A stretch of 5,947 nucleotides of DNA. It comes from Acidobacteriota bacterium (GTDB taxonomy: Bacteria > Acidobacteriota > Terriglobia > UBA7540). Position 1 is the first letter of the stretch; each line of letters opens with the position of its first letter. The stretch lies in NCBI GenBank assembly GCA_003165615.1, contig PLWR01000649.1, forward strand, positions 1 through 5,947, in the 5' to 3' direction. Both the position numbers and the translations under genes were made by a program. Below, one piece after another: positions 1 through 5,583 of this stretch. The notes below the pieces were generated by a model that saw only the letters and a program-made list of their open reading frames with translations, was not told the DNA's origin and ran no database searches.

Positions 1-146
1 CGTCAGGGCAGGCTTCGACCGCCGCTACAGATGGGCGCTTTCACACAGTCTCTTGCTGGCCTCGTCACGCCGGGGTAGGGCGTCGGGCGAGTTGATGAAA
101 CAGAAGCAGAATCTCAGAATCTGGATTATTTCCGAGGAGGACAGTC
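1..146. other. Upstream region of the propeller-protein gene, no convincing gene
   Basis: I see no recognisable coding sequence here. One + frame is open from the left edge to a stop at 203-205, but its translation is rich in Arg and Ser, resembles no family I know, and overlaps the well-supported gene starting at 147. A weak promoter candidate is TTGATG (92-97) and CAGAAT (115-120) with a 17-base spacer, each box matching consensus at four of six positions. The octamer CAGAATCT occurs twice in direct tandem (107-114, 115-122), just upstream of the ribosome binding site. Confidence 0.5.
134..140 (+). promoter_or_regulatory. Strong Shine-Dalgarno site that fixes the GTG start at 147
   Basis: GAGGAGG lies six bases before the GTG at 147, a near-ideal anti-16S match at good spacing. 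It supports this GTG start, which puts a basic stretch and a hydrophobic segment at the N-terminus, as expected for an exported protein. Confidence 0.8.
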
Positions 147-3100
147 GTGAGTGGAAGGAGCGGCACTGCCACGTGCGCCCAAGGCGCAAACCCCAGCCCG
201 ATTAAGAGAGGCCGACGCCTCCCGTATTGCCTGCTATTGATTGCACTATTGCTCGGCGCAGCACTATTGAAAAAAGACGGGGGCATGGGATTCCCCACGG
301 CCCCATCTCGTTCCAAGGCCCAATGGACACATCTCTACGCCACCCTGCCGCTGAGTTTCGAAGCGAATCGTGGGCAAACTGACCCGAGCGTGAGATTCCT
401 TTCGCGGGGGCAAGGATACGCCTTGTTCCTGACTGGCCGCGAGGCCGTGCTGACGTTGAAGCCGTCAGTTGTCGGTGGCCGGTTGCCGGTGATAACAAAG
501 GCAGGGCTACGGACAACGGACAACGGACCAGGGACCACGGACGCGGTTCTTCGCATGCAATTGCTTGGTGCAAATACCAACGCCCAAGCAACGGGCGCGG
601 AGGAATTGCCGGGCAAAGCCAATTACTTCCTTGGCAACAACCCCAGCAAGTGGCGTACGAACGTCCCCACGTATGCCAAGGTCAGGTACGAGGGCGTTTA
701 TCCTGGCGTCGACCTGGTTTATTACGGCACCCGGGAGGGAAAACTTGAATACGACTTTGTGGTCGCGCCGGGCGCCGACCCCCAGGCCATCGCGCTGAGA
801 TTCGAGACGCCAGGACATAACCCGTTGAAGGTCAACCCCCAGGGTGATCTTGTGGTGGCGCTTCCCTCCGGCAATGTGCAATTCCACAAGCCCGTGGTGT
901 ACCAAACGGCATCGGACAGCTTGCAGCGGACCCCGGATCCCGGGCCACGGACACCCATTGAGGGTCATTACGCCCTGGATGCGCAAAACAACGTTCACTT
1001 TGAGCTTGGTCCATATGACCACAACCGGCCGCTGGTCATTGACCCGGTTCTCATTTATGCCACTTACATAGGCGGTAGCGGAGGCGACATCGGGTACTCC
1101 ATCGCGGTCGACTCCAATGATGACGCTTACATCTGCGGTGTCACAAACTCGAATGACTTCCCCACAAAGGGGGCGGAACAGGGCGCCAACAAAGGAAATG
1201 GCGATGCCTTCGTGACGAAAATAAATAACGCCGGCACCCAACTTATCTACTCCACCTATTTTGGCGGCAGCGGAACCGACACCGCCACGGCCCTTGCCGT
1301 GAGCTCCGGAGTCGTCTACCTCACGGGGTACACCTCCTCGGTGAACTTCCCCACCCAAGCACCCGCGGGCGTTGGCACTACCAATCCTTTCCAAGTGAGC
1401 TACGGCGGCGGCGCCACCGACGCCTTCGTCGCCCAATTCGATGCCACCGGCAGCATCCTGGTCTATTCTTCCTATCTGGGAGGCAGCGGCGCCGATTACG
1501 GCCAGGGCATCGCCGTCGATTCCGCCGGCAATGCCTATGTAACAGGCTCAACCCAGTCATCAAATTTCCCTACCATGAATGCGCTGCAACCCAGTAACGC
1601 CGGGGGAGAGGATGCTTTTGTCACCAAGGTGAATGTCACTGGCGAGCAGATTCTTTATTCCACCTATCTGGGTGGAACCCAGGCGGATGTGGCACAGAGC
1701 ATTCAGTTGGATGGCGCCAACAATATGTACATTACCGGCTACACCTTTTCGCCGAACTTTCCCCTGGCCTCGCCCCTGCAAAGCACCATCGGGGGCGGAG
1801 CGGATGCCTTTGTTTGCGAGCTGAACGCGGCGGGCACAGCCCTGACTTTCTCCACTTTCCTGGGCGGCTCAGGTGATGATCGTGCCTACGGGCTTGCTTT
1901 GGACGGATCCAAAAATGTTTATGTCACGGGGGCGACGAGTTCAACGAATTTCCCCACCACCGGCGGCTCCTTCCAGCCCTCGCTGCATGGCTCTTCTAAT
2001 GCCTTCGTGAGCAAACTTAACCCCGCCGGATCTTCTCTGCTCTATTCGACGTTTCTGGGGGGTACGGGGGTCGATCAAGGGAACTCCATCGCGGTGATTC
2101 CCAGCGGAACCAACGCCGGAGTTGTCTACGTTACGGGCTTCACCGAGTCCGCTGACTTCCCCACATATAATCCCATTCAATCCGTTTTGGGACTCAGTAA
2201 CAACAACTTATGCGGGCAAAGTCCCTGCGCCGATGCCTTCCTCACCGAGTTCACTGCCGACGGAACTGCGGTGACCTTCTCCACCTACCTGGGTGGCAAT
2301 GGCCCTGACTTTGGCCAGTCCATCGCCCTTGATAGCACCCCGGACCCCTACATCACCGGCAGTACGTCTTCCACCAACTTCCCCACCGATTCTCCGTCCG
2401 TTCCGGGAACCACTTATGTGCCACCCTATAACTCCGCCCTTACCGGGACGGCCGGCAATGCGTTTATCGCCAAACTCGATTCCGGCAATGGCCCCAACAT
2501 CTCTCTGGTGCCTTCCAAATTGAATTTCGGAAACGAGACCATCAGTGTCGCCAGCGCGTTGCAACCGGTTACCATTTTCAACCCCAGCACCGCGCCCCTG
2601 GTGATTACCCAGATTCAAGTAGGACTAGTGGGGCTGTCCACCACCGTGTTTACGGAATCGGACAACTGCGTGGGCACCATCAACCCCGGCAGCTTCTGCA
2701 CCATGAACGTGGTCTTTACGCCCAACATTGTAGGCAGCGTCAGCGATCAAATCACCATCACCGACAATGCCGGTAATGCCGCTGGGACCGAGCAAACGGT
2801 TAACGTGACGGGGGCCGGGGTGACGGCGGCTACTGCCGTAACCGTGGCGCCCACCAGCCTTTCCTTCTCCAGTCAGAATGTGGGAACCATCAGCCCGCCC
2901 CAATCCGTCACCATTACCAATACCGGCACGCAGGTGTTAAATATTACCCATATCGCGATAAGCCCCAGCACCGACTTTCAGGAGACCGATACCTGCGGCA
3001 CCCTGGATTACACCCTCAGTGTAGGACAGAGCTGCACGGCGAGTGTGACGTTTAGCCCTTCGGCCAGCGGCAACCGTACCGCCGGGTTGGAGTTCAGCGA

Positions 3101-4022
3101 TAACGCCACGGGCAGTCCCCAAACCGTATTGCTGACCGGGATCGGCGCCGCGGAGTTCAGCCTCAGCTTGGCGGCAGCCACCACCGCCTGCCCAAACCCC
3201 ACGCTGATCGGCAACACCCAGACGTGCTTCAACATCGTCGCCAATGGGCCTACCAGTTTCCCCGGGGCCATTACCCTGGCTTGCTCCACCGGCACCACCT
3301 GCCAATTCCTCACGAACCCCGTTTTTGTTGGCGGGAACAGTAAGCTGATCGTCAGCAACCTCACCACCAGCATGGCCAACCCTTATGCCTTCCAGGTGAC
3401 CGGGACCAGCGGTACGCAAACGACATCGCTACAGGTCAACCTCGGGTTTGAAGACTTTGTCTTGACGGCCACTCCATCAAGTGAAGTCATTCAGTCGGGC
3501 ACCAATGCAAAGTACACCATCCTCATTAATCCCCTGAACGGCTTTGACAATCAAATCCAACTAGCGTTCTACCAGGCGTCGCCGTCGCTGGCGGATGCTA
3601 CCTACACTTGGAGTAATTCCCAGCCCACTCCCAATGGCCCCACCCAGGTCACCCTGAGTATCGCCACGGTGAAGTATGTTCCGACCACTACGCATATTTT
3701 TCCTGGCTTCCCCAAGGGCAAGCTTCCACCCTTGATTTTCGGACTCCTCTGCCTTGCCGGGCTGGCGTCTTTGGCCTTGGGCAACAAACGCCGAGGCCGC
3801 CAGGGATGGCTGGGGTCAGGATGGCTGGGACTACGCCTGGCTACGCTTAGCCTGATTCTGGCGCTCAATTTGGCGATGGCGGCTTGCCGCTCGTCAGTCC
3901 TGGTCATCTCCGGAACAGCCACCGGGAACTACGTCATTACCATCCAGGGTACATTGCTGGCGAACACCGCGGTGGTGCGTTACTGCACGCTGGACTTGTC
4001 TACAACCACCACGGCGCCTTAA
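147..4022 (+). CDS. Exported SBBP beta-propeller and choice-of-anchor-D surface protein
   Basis: A 1291-residue protein, probably outside the cytoplasmic membrane; its ligand or role is unknown. Residues 20-41 form a basic stretch (KRGRR) then a hydrophobic segment, a signal peptide or uncleaved anchor; no clear AXA cleavage site is visible and KKDGG follows. Residues about 66-300 match the N-terminal module typical of SBBP proteins (LPLSFEANRGQTDP, ANYFLGNNPSKW, YPGVDLVYYG). Seven SBBP repeats follow (about 304-778), each opening with a YSTYLGG-like motif. Two choice-of-anchor-D domains span about 783-891 and 896-1000, each with a cysteine pair (841/851, 950/963). Residues about 1005-1175 are Ig-like. 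Hydrophobic segments lie at about 1193-1212 and 1229-1247, separated by KRRGRQ, with a short beta-rich tail after them. No LPXTG, PEP-CTERM or T9SS signal is seen. The family assignment rests on remembered motifs; domain order is read directly. GTG start chosen for its Shine-Dalgarno site. Probably monocistronic. Confidence 0.93.
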   Translation: MSGRSGTATCAQGANPSPIKRGRRLPYCLLLIALLLGAALLKKDGGMGFPTAPSRSKAQWTHLYATLPLSFEANRGQTDPSVRFLSRGQGYALFLTGREAVLTLKPSVVGGRLPVITKAGLRTTDNGPGTTDAVLRMQLLGANTNAQATGAEELPGKANYFLGNNPSKWRTNVPTYAKVRYEGVYPGVDLVYYGTREGKLEYDFVVAPGADPQAIALRFETPGHNPLKVNPQGDLVVALPSGNVQFHKPVVYQTASDSLQRTPDPGPRTPIEGHYALDAQNNVHFELGPYDHNRPLVIDPVLIYATYIGGSGGDIGYSIAVDSNDDAYICGVTNSNDFPTKGAEQGANKGNGDAFVTKINNAGTQLIYSTYFGGSGTDTATALAVSSGVVYLTGYTSSVNFPTQAPAGVGTTNPFQVSYGGGATDAFVAQFDATGSILVYSSYLGGSGADYGQGIAVDSAGNAYVTGSTQSSNFPTMNALQPSNAGGEDAFVTKVNVTGEQILYSTYLGGTQADVAQSIQLDGANNMYITGYTFSPNFPLASPLQSTIGGGADAFVCELNAAGTALTFSTFLGGSGDDRAYGLALDGSKNVYVTGATSSTNFPTTGGSFQPSLHGSSNAFVSKLNPAGSSLLYSTFLGGTGVDQGNSIAVIPSGTNAGVVYVTGFTESADFPTYNPIQSVLGLSNNNLCGQSPCADAFLTEFTADGTAVTFSTYLGGNGPDFGQSIALDSTPDPYITGSTSSTNFPTDSPSVPGTTYVPPYNSALTGTAGNAFIAKLDSGNGPNISLVPSKLNFGNETISVASALQPVTIFNPSTAPLVITQIQVGLVGLSTTVFTESDNCVGTINPGSFCTMNVVFTPNIVGSVSDQITITDNAGNAAGTEQTVNVTGAGVTAATAVTVAPTSLSFSSQNVGTISPPQSVTITNTGTQVLNITHIAISPSTDFQETDTCGTLDYTLSVGQSCTASVTFSPSASGNRTAGLEFSDNATGSPQTVLLTGIGAAEFSLSLAAATTACPNPTLIGNTQTCFNIVANGPTSFPGAITLACSTGTTCQFLTNPVFVGGNSKLIVSNLTTSMANPYAFQVTGTSGTQTTSLQVNLGFEDFVLTATPSSEVIQSGTNAKYTILINPLNGFDNQIQLAFYQASPSLADATYTWSNSQPTPNGPTQVTLSIATVKYVPTTTHIFPGFPKGKLPPLIFGLLCLAGLASLALGNKRRGRQGWLGSGWLGLRLATLSLILALNLAMAACRSSVLVISGTATGNYVITIQGTLLANTAVVRYCTLDLSTTTTAP
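511..545 (+). repeat. Heptanucleotide tandem array inside the propeller-protein gene
   Basis: Four head-to-tail 7-base units (511-538) follow the pattern GGACAAC or GGACCAC/G, with a diverged fifth, GGACGCG, at 539-545. The first two units are identical. The array encodes the Thr/Asp/Gly/Pro-rich stretch RTTDNGPGTTD (residues 122-132), which looks like a loop insertion in the N-terminal domain. Seven is not a multiple of three, so gain or loss of one unit would shift the reading frame. Confidence 0.8.
928..955 (+). repeat. Second, degenerate heptamer array in the same gene
   Basis: Four diverged 7-base units begin GGACCCC, GGATCCC, GGGCCAC and GGACACC. They share the GGAC-start and 7-base period of the array at 511-545. 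They encode RTPDPGPRTP (residues 261-270), again a Pro-rich stretch between conserved parts of the N-terminal domain (VVYQTASDSLQ before, IEGHYALD after). The phase is clear but the copies are imperfect. Confidence 0.5.
1056..2480 (+). repeat. Seven SBBP beta-propeller repeats (protein-level)
   Basis: The blade-opening motifs start at residues 304, 368, 440, 504, 568, 633 and 711 (YATYIGG, YSTYFGG, YSSYLGG, YSTYLGG, FSTFLGG, YSTFLGG, FSTYLGG). Each is followed by a D-x-G/A-x-x-x-Y-V/I-T-G strand, a FPT turn and a DAFV-x-K/E-x-N/D strand. Spacing is 64 to 78 residues. Seven copies would fit one complete seven-bladed propeller (inference). The DNA copies are diverged, so this is an old protein repeat rather than a recent duplication. 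The last two blades carry longer loops, one with a cysteine pair (residues 689 and 694). Confidence 0.9.
3804..3829 (+). repeat. 15-base direct duplication in the basic linker of the C-terminal hairpin
   Basis: GGATGGCTGGG occurs at 3804-3814 and again at 3819-3829, a period of 15 bases that keeps the reading frame. It encodes GWLGS then GWLGL between the two hydrophobic segments. It is a small in-frame tandem duplication of no obvious function. Confidence 0.6.
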
Positions 4023-4070
4023 ACGCTGCCCGAGAGGCAGCTAGCTCCTCGGAATCGAACCCCTTAACCA

Positions 4071-4104
4071 CAGCAGCCGGGCTTAGGCCCGGCTGTTGCG
4101 TTTT
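4071..4104 (+). terminator. Probable Rho-independent terminator of the propeller-protein gene
   Basis: A 12-base-pair stem pairs 4071-4082 (CAGCAGCCGGGC) with 4087-4098 around the loop TTAG, with a single G-U pair and no bulge. Two bases later comes TTTT (4101-4104). The U tract is short, but the stem is long and GC-rich and begins 49 bases after the stop codon. A second, smaller hairpin (GCTGCC 4025-4030 with GGCAGC 4036-4041) sits directly after the stop and has no T tract. Confidence 0.65.
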
Positions 4105-4120
4105 GGGACACATCTTTCGC

Positions 4121-4177
4121 GAGAGCCGGCGATGGAGCGCCGACCGGCGCTTGTCCCGACATGGTCGGGAGGCCGGC
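4121..4177. repeat. Cluster of short palindromic modules
   Basis: The region contains GCGCCG (4137-4142) facing CGGCGC (4145-4150), then TCCCGAC (4154-4160) facing GTCGGGA (4164-4170) across the three-base centre ATG. The pair is bracketed by two copies of the palindrome GCCGGC (4125-4130, 4172-4177). No protein explanation is needed: the + frame that reads through it is arginine-rich and unlike any family. It resembles the dispersed intergenic palindromes of large environmental genomes. Confidence 0.6.
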
Positions 4178-4203
4178 ATTTCCGCAAACGCTCGATGCAC
4201 CGC

Positions 4204-4254
4204 TGTAGCGCCGCCATCTTGGCGGCTCTGAGCCGGCTGGAAGCCGGCGCTACA
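4204..4254. repeat. Paired-hairpin palindromic repeat unit
   Basis: The unit is bounded by a perfect 8-base inverted repeat, TGTAGCGC (4204-4211) and GCGCTACA (4247-4254). Inside are two adjacent hairpins: GCCGCC (4210-4215) with GGCGGC (4221-4226) around ATCTT, and GCCGGCT (4232-4238) with AGCCGGC (4242-4248) around GGA, joined by the spacer TCTGA. From memory, similar GTAGCGC-bounded double hairpins are dispersed in several acidobacterial and verrucomicrobial genomes; I cannot check that here. Confidence 0.7.
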
Positions 4255-4273
4255 CCCGAAATTAGGACACTAC

Positions 4274-4358
4274 CGGTTGGCCGGTGCTGGTGTCATTTGG
4301 AATGGGATCCCTTTCGAAACGCCCGTGTTTCGCAAATGACACCAGTACCCGGTTGGCC
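4274..4358. mobile_element. Putative miniature inverted-repeat element with 9-bp flanking duplication
   Basis: Inverted repeats GGTGCTGGTGTCATTTG (4283-4299) and its complement (4333-4349) match at 16 of 17 positions. The one difference is G4286 opposite T4346, which would still form a G-U pair in RNA. Immediately outside lie identical 9-base direct repeats CGGTTGGCC (4274-4282 and 4350-4358), as expected of a target-site duplication. The 33-base interior encodes nothing; it holds the palindrome GGGATCCC (4304-4311) and a 6-bp hairpin CGAAAC/GTTTCG (4315-4332) abutting the right arm. Total element length is 67 bases. It could instead be a structured RNA or regulatory palindrome whose flanks match by chance. 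Confidence 0.5.
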
Positions 4359-4365
4359 CCAGTGG

Positions 4366-4394
4366 TTGACTTTCTGTCTGAGGGATTTTATAGT
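4366..4394 (+). promoter_or_regulatory. Sigma70-type promoter of the radical SAM gene
   Basis: TTGACT (4366-4371) and TATAGT (4389-4394) are separated by exactly 17 bases, and each box matches consensus at five of six positions. The surrounding DNA is locally AT-rich. Transcription would begin near 4401, just before the first possible ATG. The -35 box starts eight bases after the right direct repeat of the element at 4274-4358. Confidence 0.65.
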
Positions 4395-4402
4395 TATTTT
4401 GA

Positions 4403-5470
4403 ATGGTGATTTCTCCGGGTCTAGACGCATTTATGTTTGGCTATAACATCTATTTTAATCATATCGAACCCCATGTGCCCAGATGGGTCCACAGGTCGCT
4501 ACGGAGCGTTTGGCGGCGTTTTCTCGATTTCCACCCCGCTGCATCCCTCCCCTCCGCGGAACTCACGGAGCGGCCCCTTTACACCTTGGGATCTCTGACC
4601 ACCCGGCTCTTCCTGTGGCGCATTAAAGCCTTCCCCACCCGCTGGTTGGGACCACGATGGCGGCGCAAGGGGAATATCGCTGAAATCGACATCACCTACA
4701 GTTGCAACCTGAAATGCTTCAACTGCAATCGCTCGTGCGAACAGGACCCCAGTAACGACGGCATGTCGGTGGGACAGGTGCGCCAATTCCTGGAGGAGGG
4801 CCGGGCGAACCACGTTCAATGGAGGCACCTTCGCATTCTGGGAGGCGAACCCACTTCCCATCCACAGTTCTTGGAGATATTGAATTTGCTCCTGGAGTAT
4901 CGCGATAGATACTTTCCCCAGACTCGCCTGATCCTCGTGACCAACGGCCACGGCGAGAGGGTAAACAGAATGCTCTCACTCGTGCCTCCCGGAATCGAGG
5001 TTGCCAATACCGCCAAGACCACCAAAGTCCAGACCGCCTTCAATACGTTTAATGTCGCTCCCATCGATATCAAGGAGTACGCCGGGGCGGATTTCTCCAA
5101 CGCCTGTCCGGTGGTGAGCGTGTGCGGAATGGGAGTAACTCCCTACGGCTACTACCCCTGCGCTCAAGCGGGGGCCATTGATCGCACGTTTGGGTTGAAT
5201 TTGGGACGCAAAGAGCTGCCCAAACCCGGCGACCCCATGAAAGACGAACTGCGTGCCTTCTGCGCCCTTTGCGGACAATTCAAGCCGCCCACAACCGAGC
5301 AACTGGACGGACCCGTCATGTCACCGACCTGGGCGCAGGCCTACGCGGCCTCCCACAAGAACCCGCCGAAACTCTCGCGGCTTCCAGAATCCCATGATCT
5401 TGTGCAAATCAGCCTTGAAAATGCCCAGCGATATTCCTCCGAACTCGACGAATCCCTGAAAAAAGCCTGA
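4403..5470 (+). CDS. Radical SAM protein with SPASM/twitch-like C-terminal cysteines, substrate unknown
   Basis: A 355-residue protein, probably cytosolic. The CX3CX2C motif (C101, C105, C108, in CNLKCFNC) would hold the SAM-cleaving 4Fe-4S cluster, and GGEP (147-150) and VTNG (179-182) are the usual SAM-binding and barrel motifs. A further Cys is at 112. Residues 235-290 carry C235, C241, C253 (in VTPYGYYPC, close to the SPASM signature VxPDGxxxPC), C287 and C290 (CALC), suggesting an auxiliary iron-sulfur cluster. The set is shorter than a classical SPASM domain. The 90-residue N-terminal stretch, rich in Arg and Trp, matches nothing I recognise. Similar uncharacterised proteins (CNRSC, LGGEPTxHP and PYGYYPCA motifs together) are recalled, without known reaction; no peptide-maturation partner is adjacent. 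TGA directly precedes the ATG at 4403; ATG 4433 is an alternative start. Neither has a Shine-Dalgarno site. Fold confident, function not. Confidence 0.9.
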   Translation: MVISPGLDAFMFGYNIYFNHIEPHVPRWVHRSLRSVWRRFLDFHPAASLPSAELTERPLYTLGSLTTRLFLWRIKAFPTRWLGPRWRRKGNIAEIDITYSCNLKCFNCNRSCEQDPSNDGMSVGQVRQFLEEGRANHVQWRHLRILGGEPTSHPQFLEILNLLLEYRDRYFPQTRLILVTNGHGERVNRMLSLVPPGIEVANTAKTTKVQTAFNTFNVAPIDIKEYAGADFSNACPVVSVCGMGVTPYGYYPCAQAGAIDRTFGLNLGRKELPKPGDPMKDELRAFCALCGQFKPPTTEQLDGPVMSPTWAQAYAASHKNPPKLSRLPESHDLVQISLENAQRYSSELDESLKKA

Positions 5471-5494
5471 AGGCAACCGATAAACGATGCGTCA

Positions 5495-5534
5495 GCAAGG
5501 GCTTCTCACTCCCGCCTTTTGCCCTTTGCCTTTT
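5495..5534 (+). terminator. Weak terminator candidate after the radical SAM gene
   Basis: GCAAGGGC (5495-5502) can pair with GCCCTTTGC (5521-5529), leaving one bulged T and an 18-base loop. CC and TTTT (5531-5534) follow. The large loop and short U run make this uncertain, and the right arm also belongs to the heptamer array at 5514-5541. No better terminator is visible between the two genes. Confidence 0.3.
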
Positions 5535-5541
5535 GACTTCC
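5514..5541 (+). repeat. Pyrimidine-rich heptamer array upstream of the dehydrogenase gene
   Basis: Three 7-base units, GCCTTTT, GCCCTTT and GCCTTTT (5514-5534), run head to tail, followed by a diverged GACTTCC (5535-5541). This is a third array of 7-base period in the window, with a sequence unrelated to the two inside the propeller-protein gene. It ends two bases before the proposed -35 box at 5543. Confidence 0.6.
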
Positions 5542-5542
5542 T

Positions 5543-5571
5543 TTAACAGCTCCGCCGCGCCGTGCTACTAT
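5543..5571 (+). promoter_or_regulatory. Extended -10 promoter of the dehydrogenase gene
   Basis: TTAACA (5543-5548) and TACTAT (5566-5571) are 17 bases apart, and TG at 5563-5564 with one base before the -10 box makes an extended -10 element. Transcription would start near 5578, giving a leader of about 35 bases. An alternative -35, TTGACT at 5533-5538, is too far away (27 bases). Confidence 0.5.
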
Positions 5572-5583
5572 CGAAATGATTCC

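Noticed and set aside
2..205. + frame open from the left edge, possible tail of an upstream gene
   Set aside because: The translation shows no recognisable motif and overlaps the first 59 bases of a gene with a strong Shine-Dalgarno site and export signal. It cannot be excluded, but there is no support.
507..1436. Long open frame on the - strand (309 codons) opposite the propeller-protein gene
   Set aside because: It lies fully antisense to conserved domain sequence, its translation is Gly/Val/Arg-rich and unlike any family, and it is explained by codon bias of the + strand gene.
4051..4061. - strand GGTTCGATTCC, resembling a tRNA T-loop
   Set aside because: The flanking bases do not form a T stem, and no anticodon arm, D arm or acceptor stem can be built around it. 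It is not a tRNA, nor good evidence of an attachment site.
4204..4358. Possible CRISPR or integron attC-like array in the intergenic palindromes
   Set aside because: There are no regularly spaced identical repeats with unique spacers, and the inverted arms lack the RYYYAAC/GTTRRRY core pair expected of attC sites.
4096..4446. Open + frame of 116 codons across the intergenic repeats
   Set aside because: It is built from the palindromic modules and the inverted-repeat element, has Arg/Ala-rich low-information translation, and runs into the radical SAM gene out of frame.
4499..4951. - strand frame of 150 codons opposite the radical SAM gene
   Set aside because: It is antisense to the intact CX3CX2C and GGEP motif region and has no recognisable family features.
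5533..5571. TTGACT at 5533 as the -35 box for the dehydrogenase promoter
   Set aside because: The 27-base distance to TACTAT is too long. TTAACA at 5543 gives the correct 17-base spacing.
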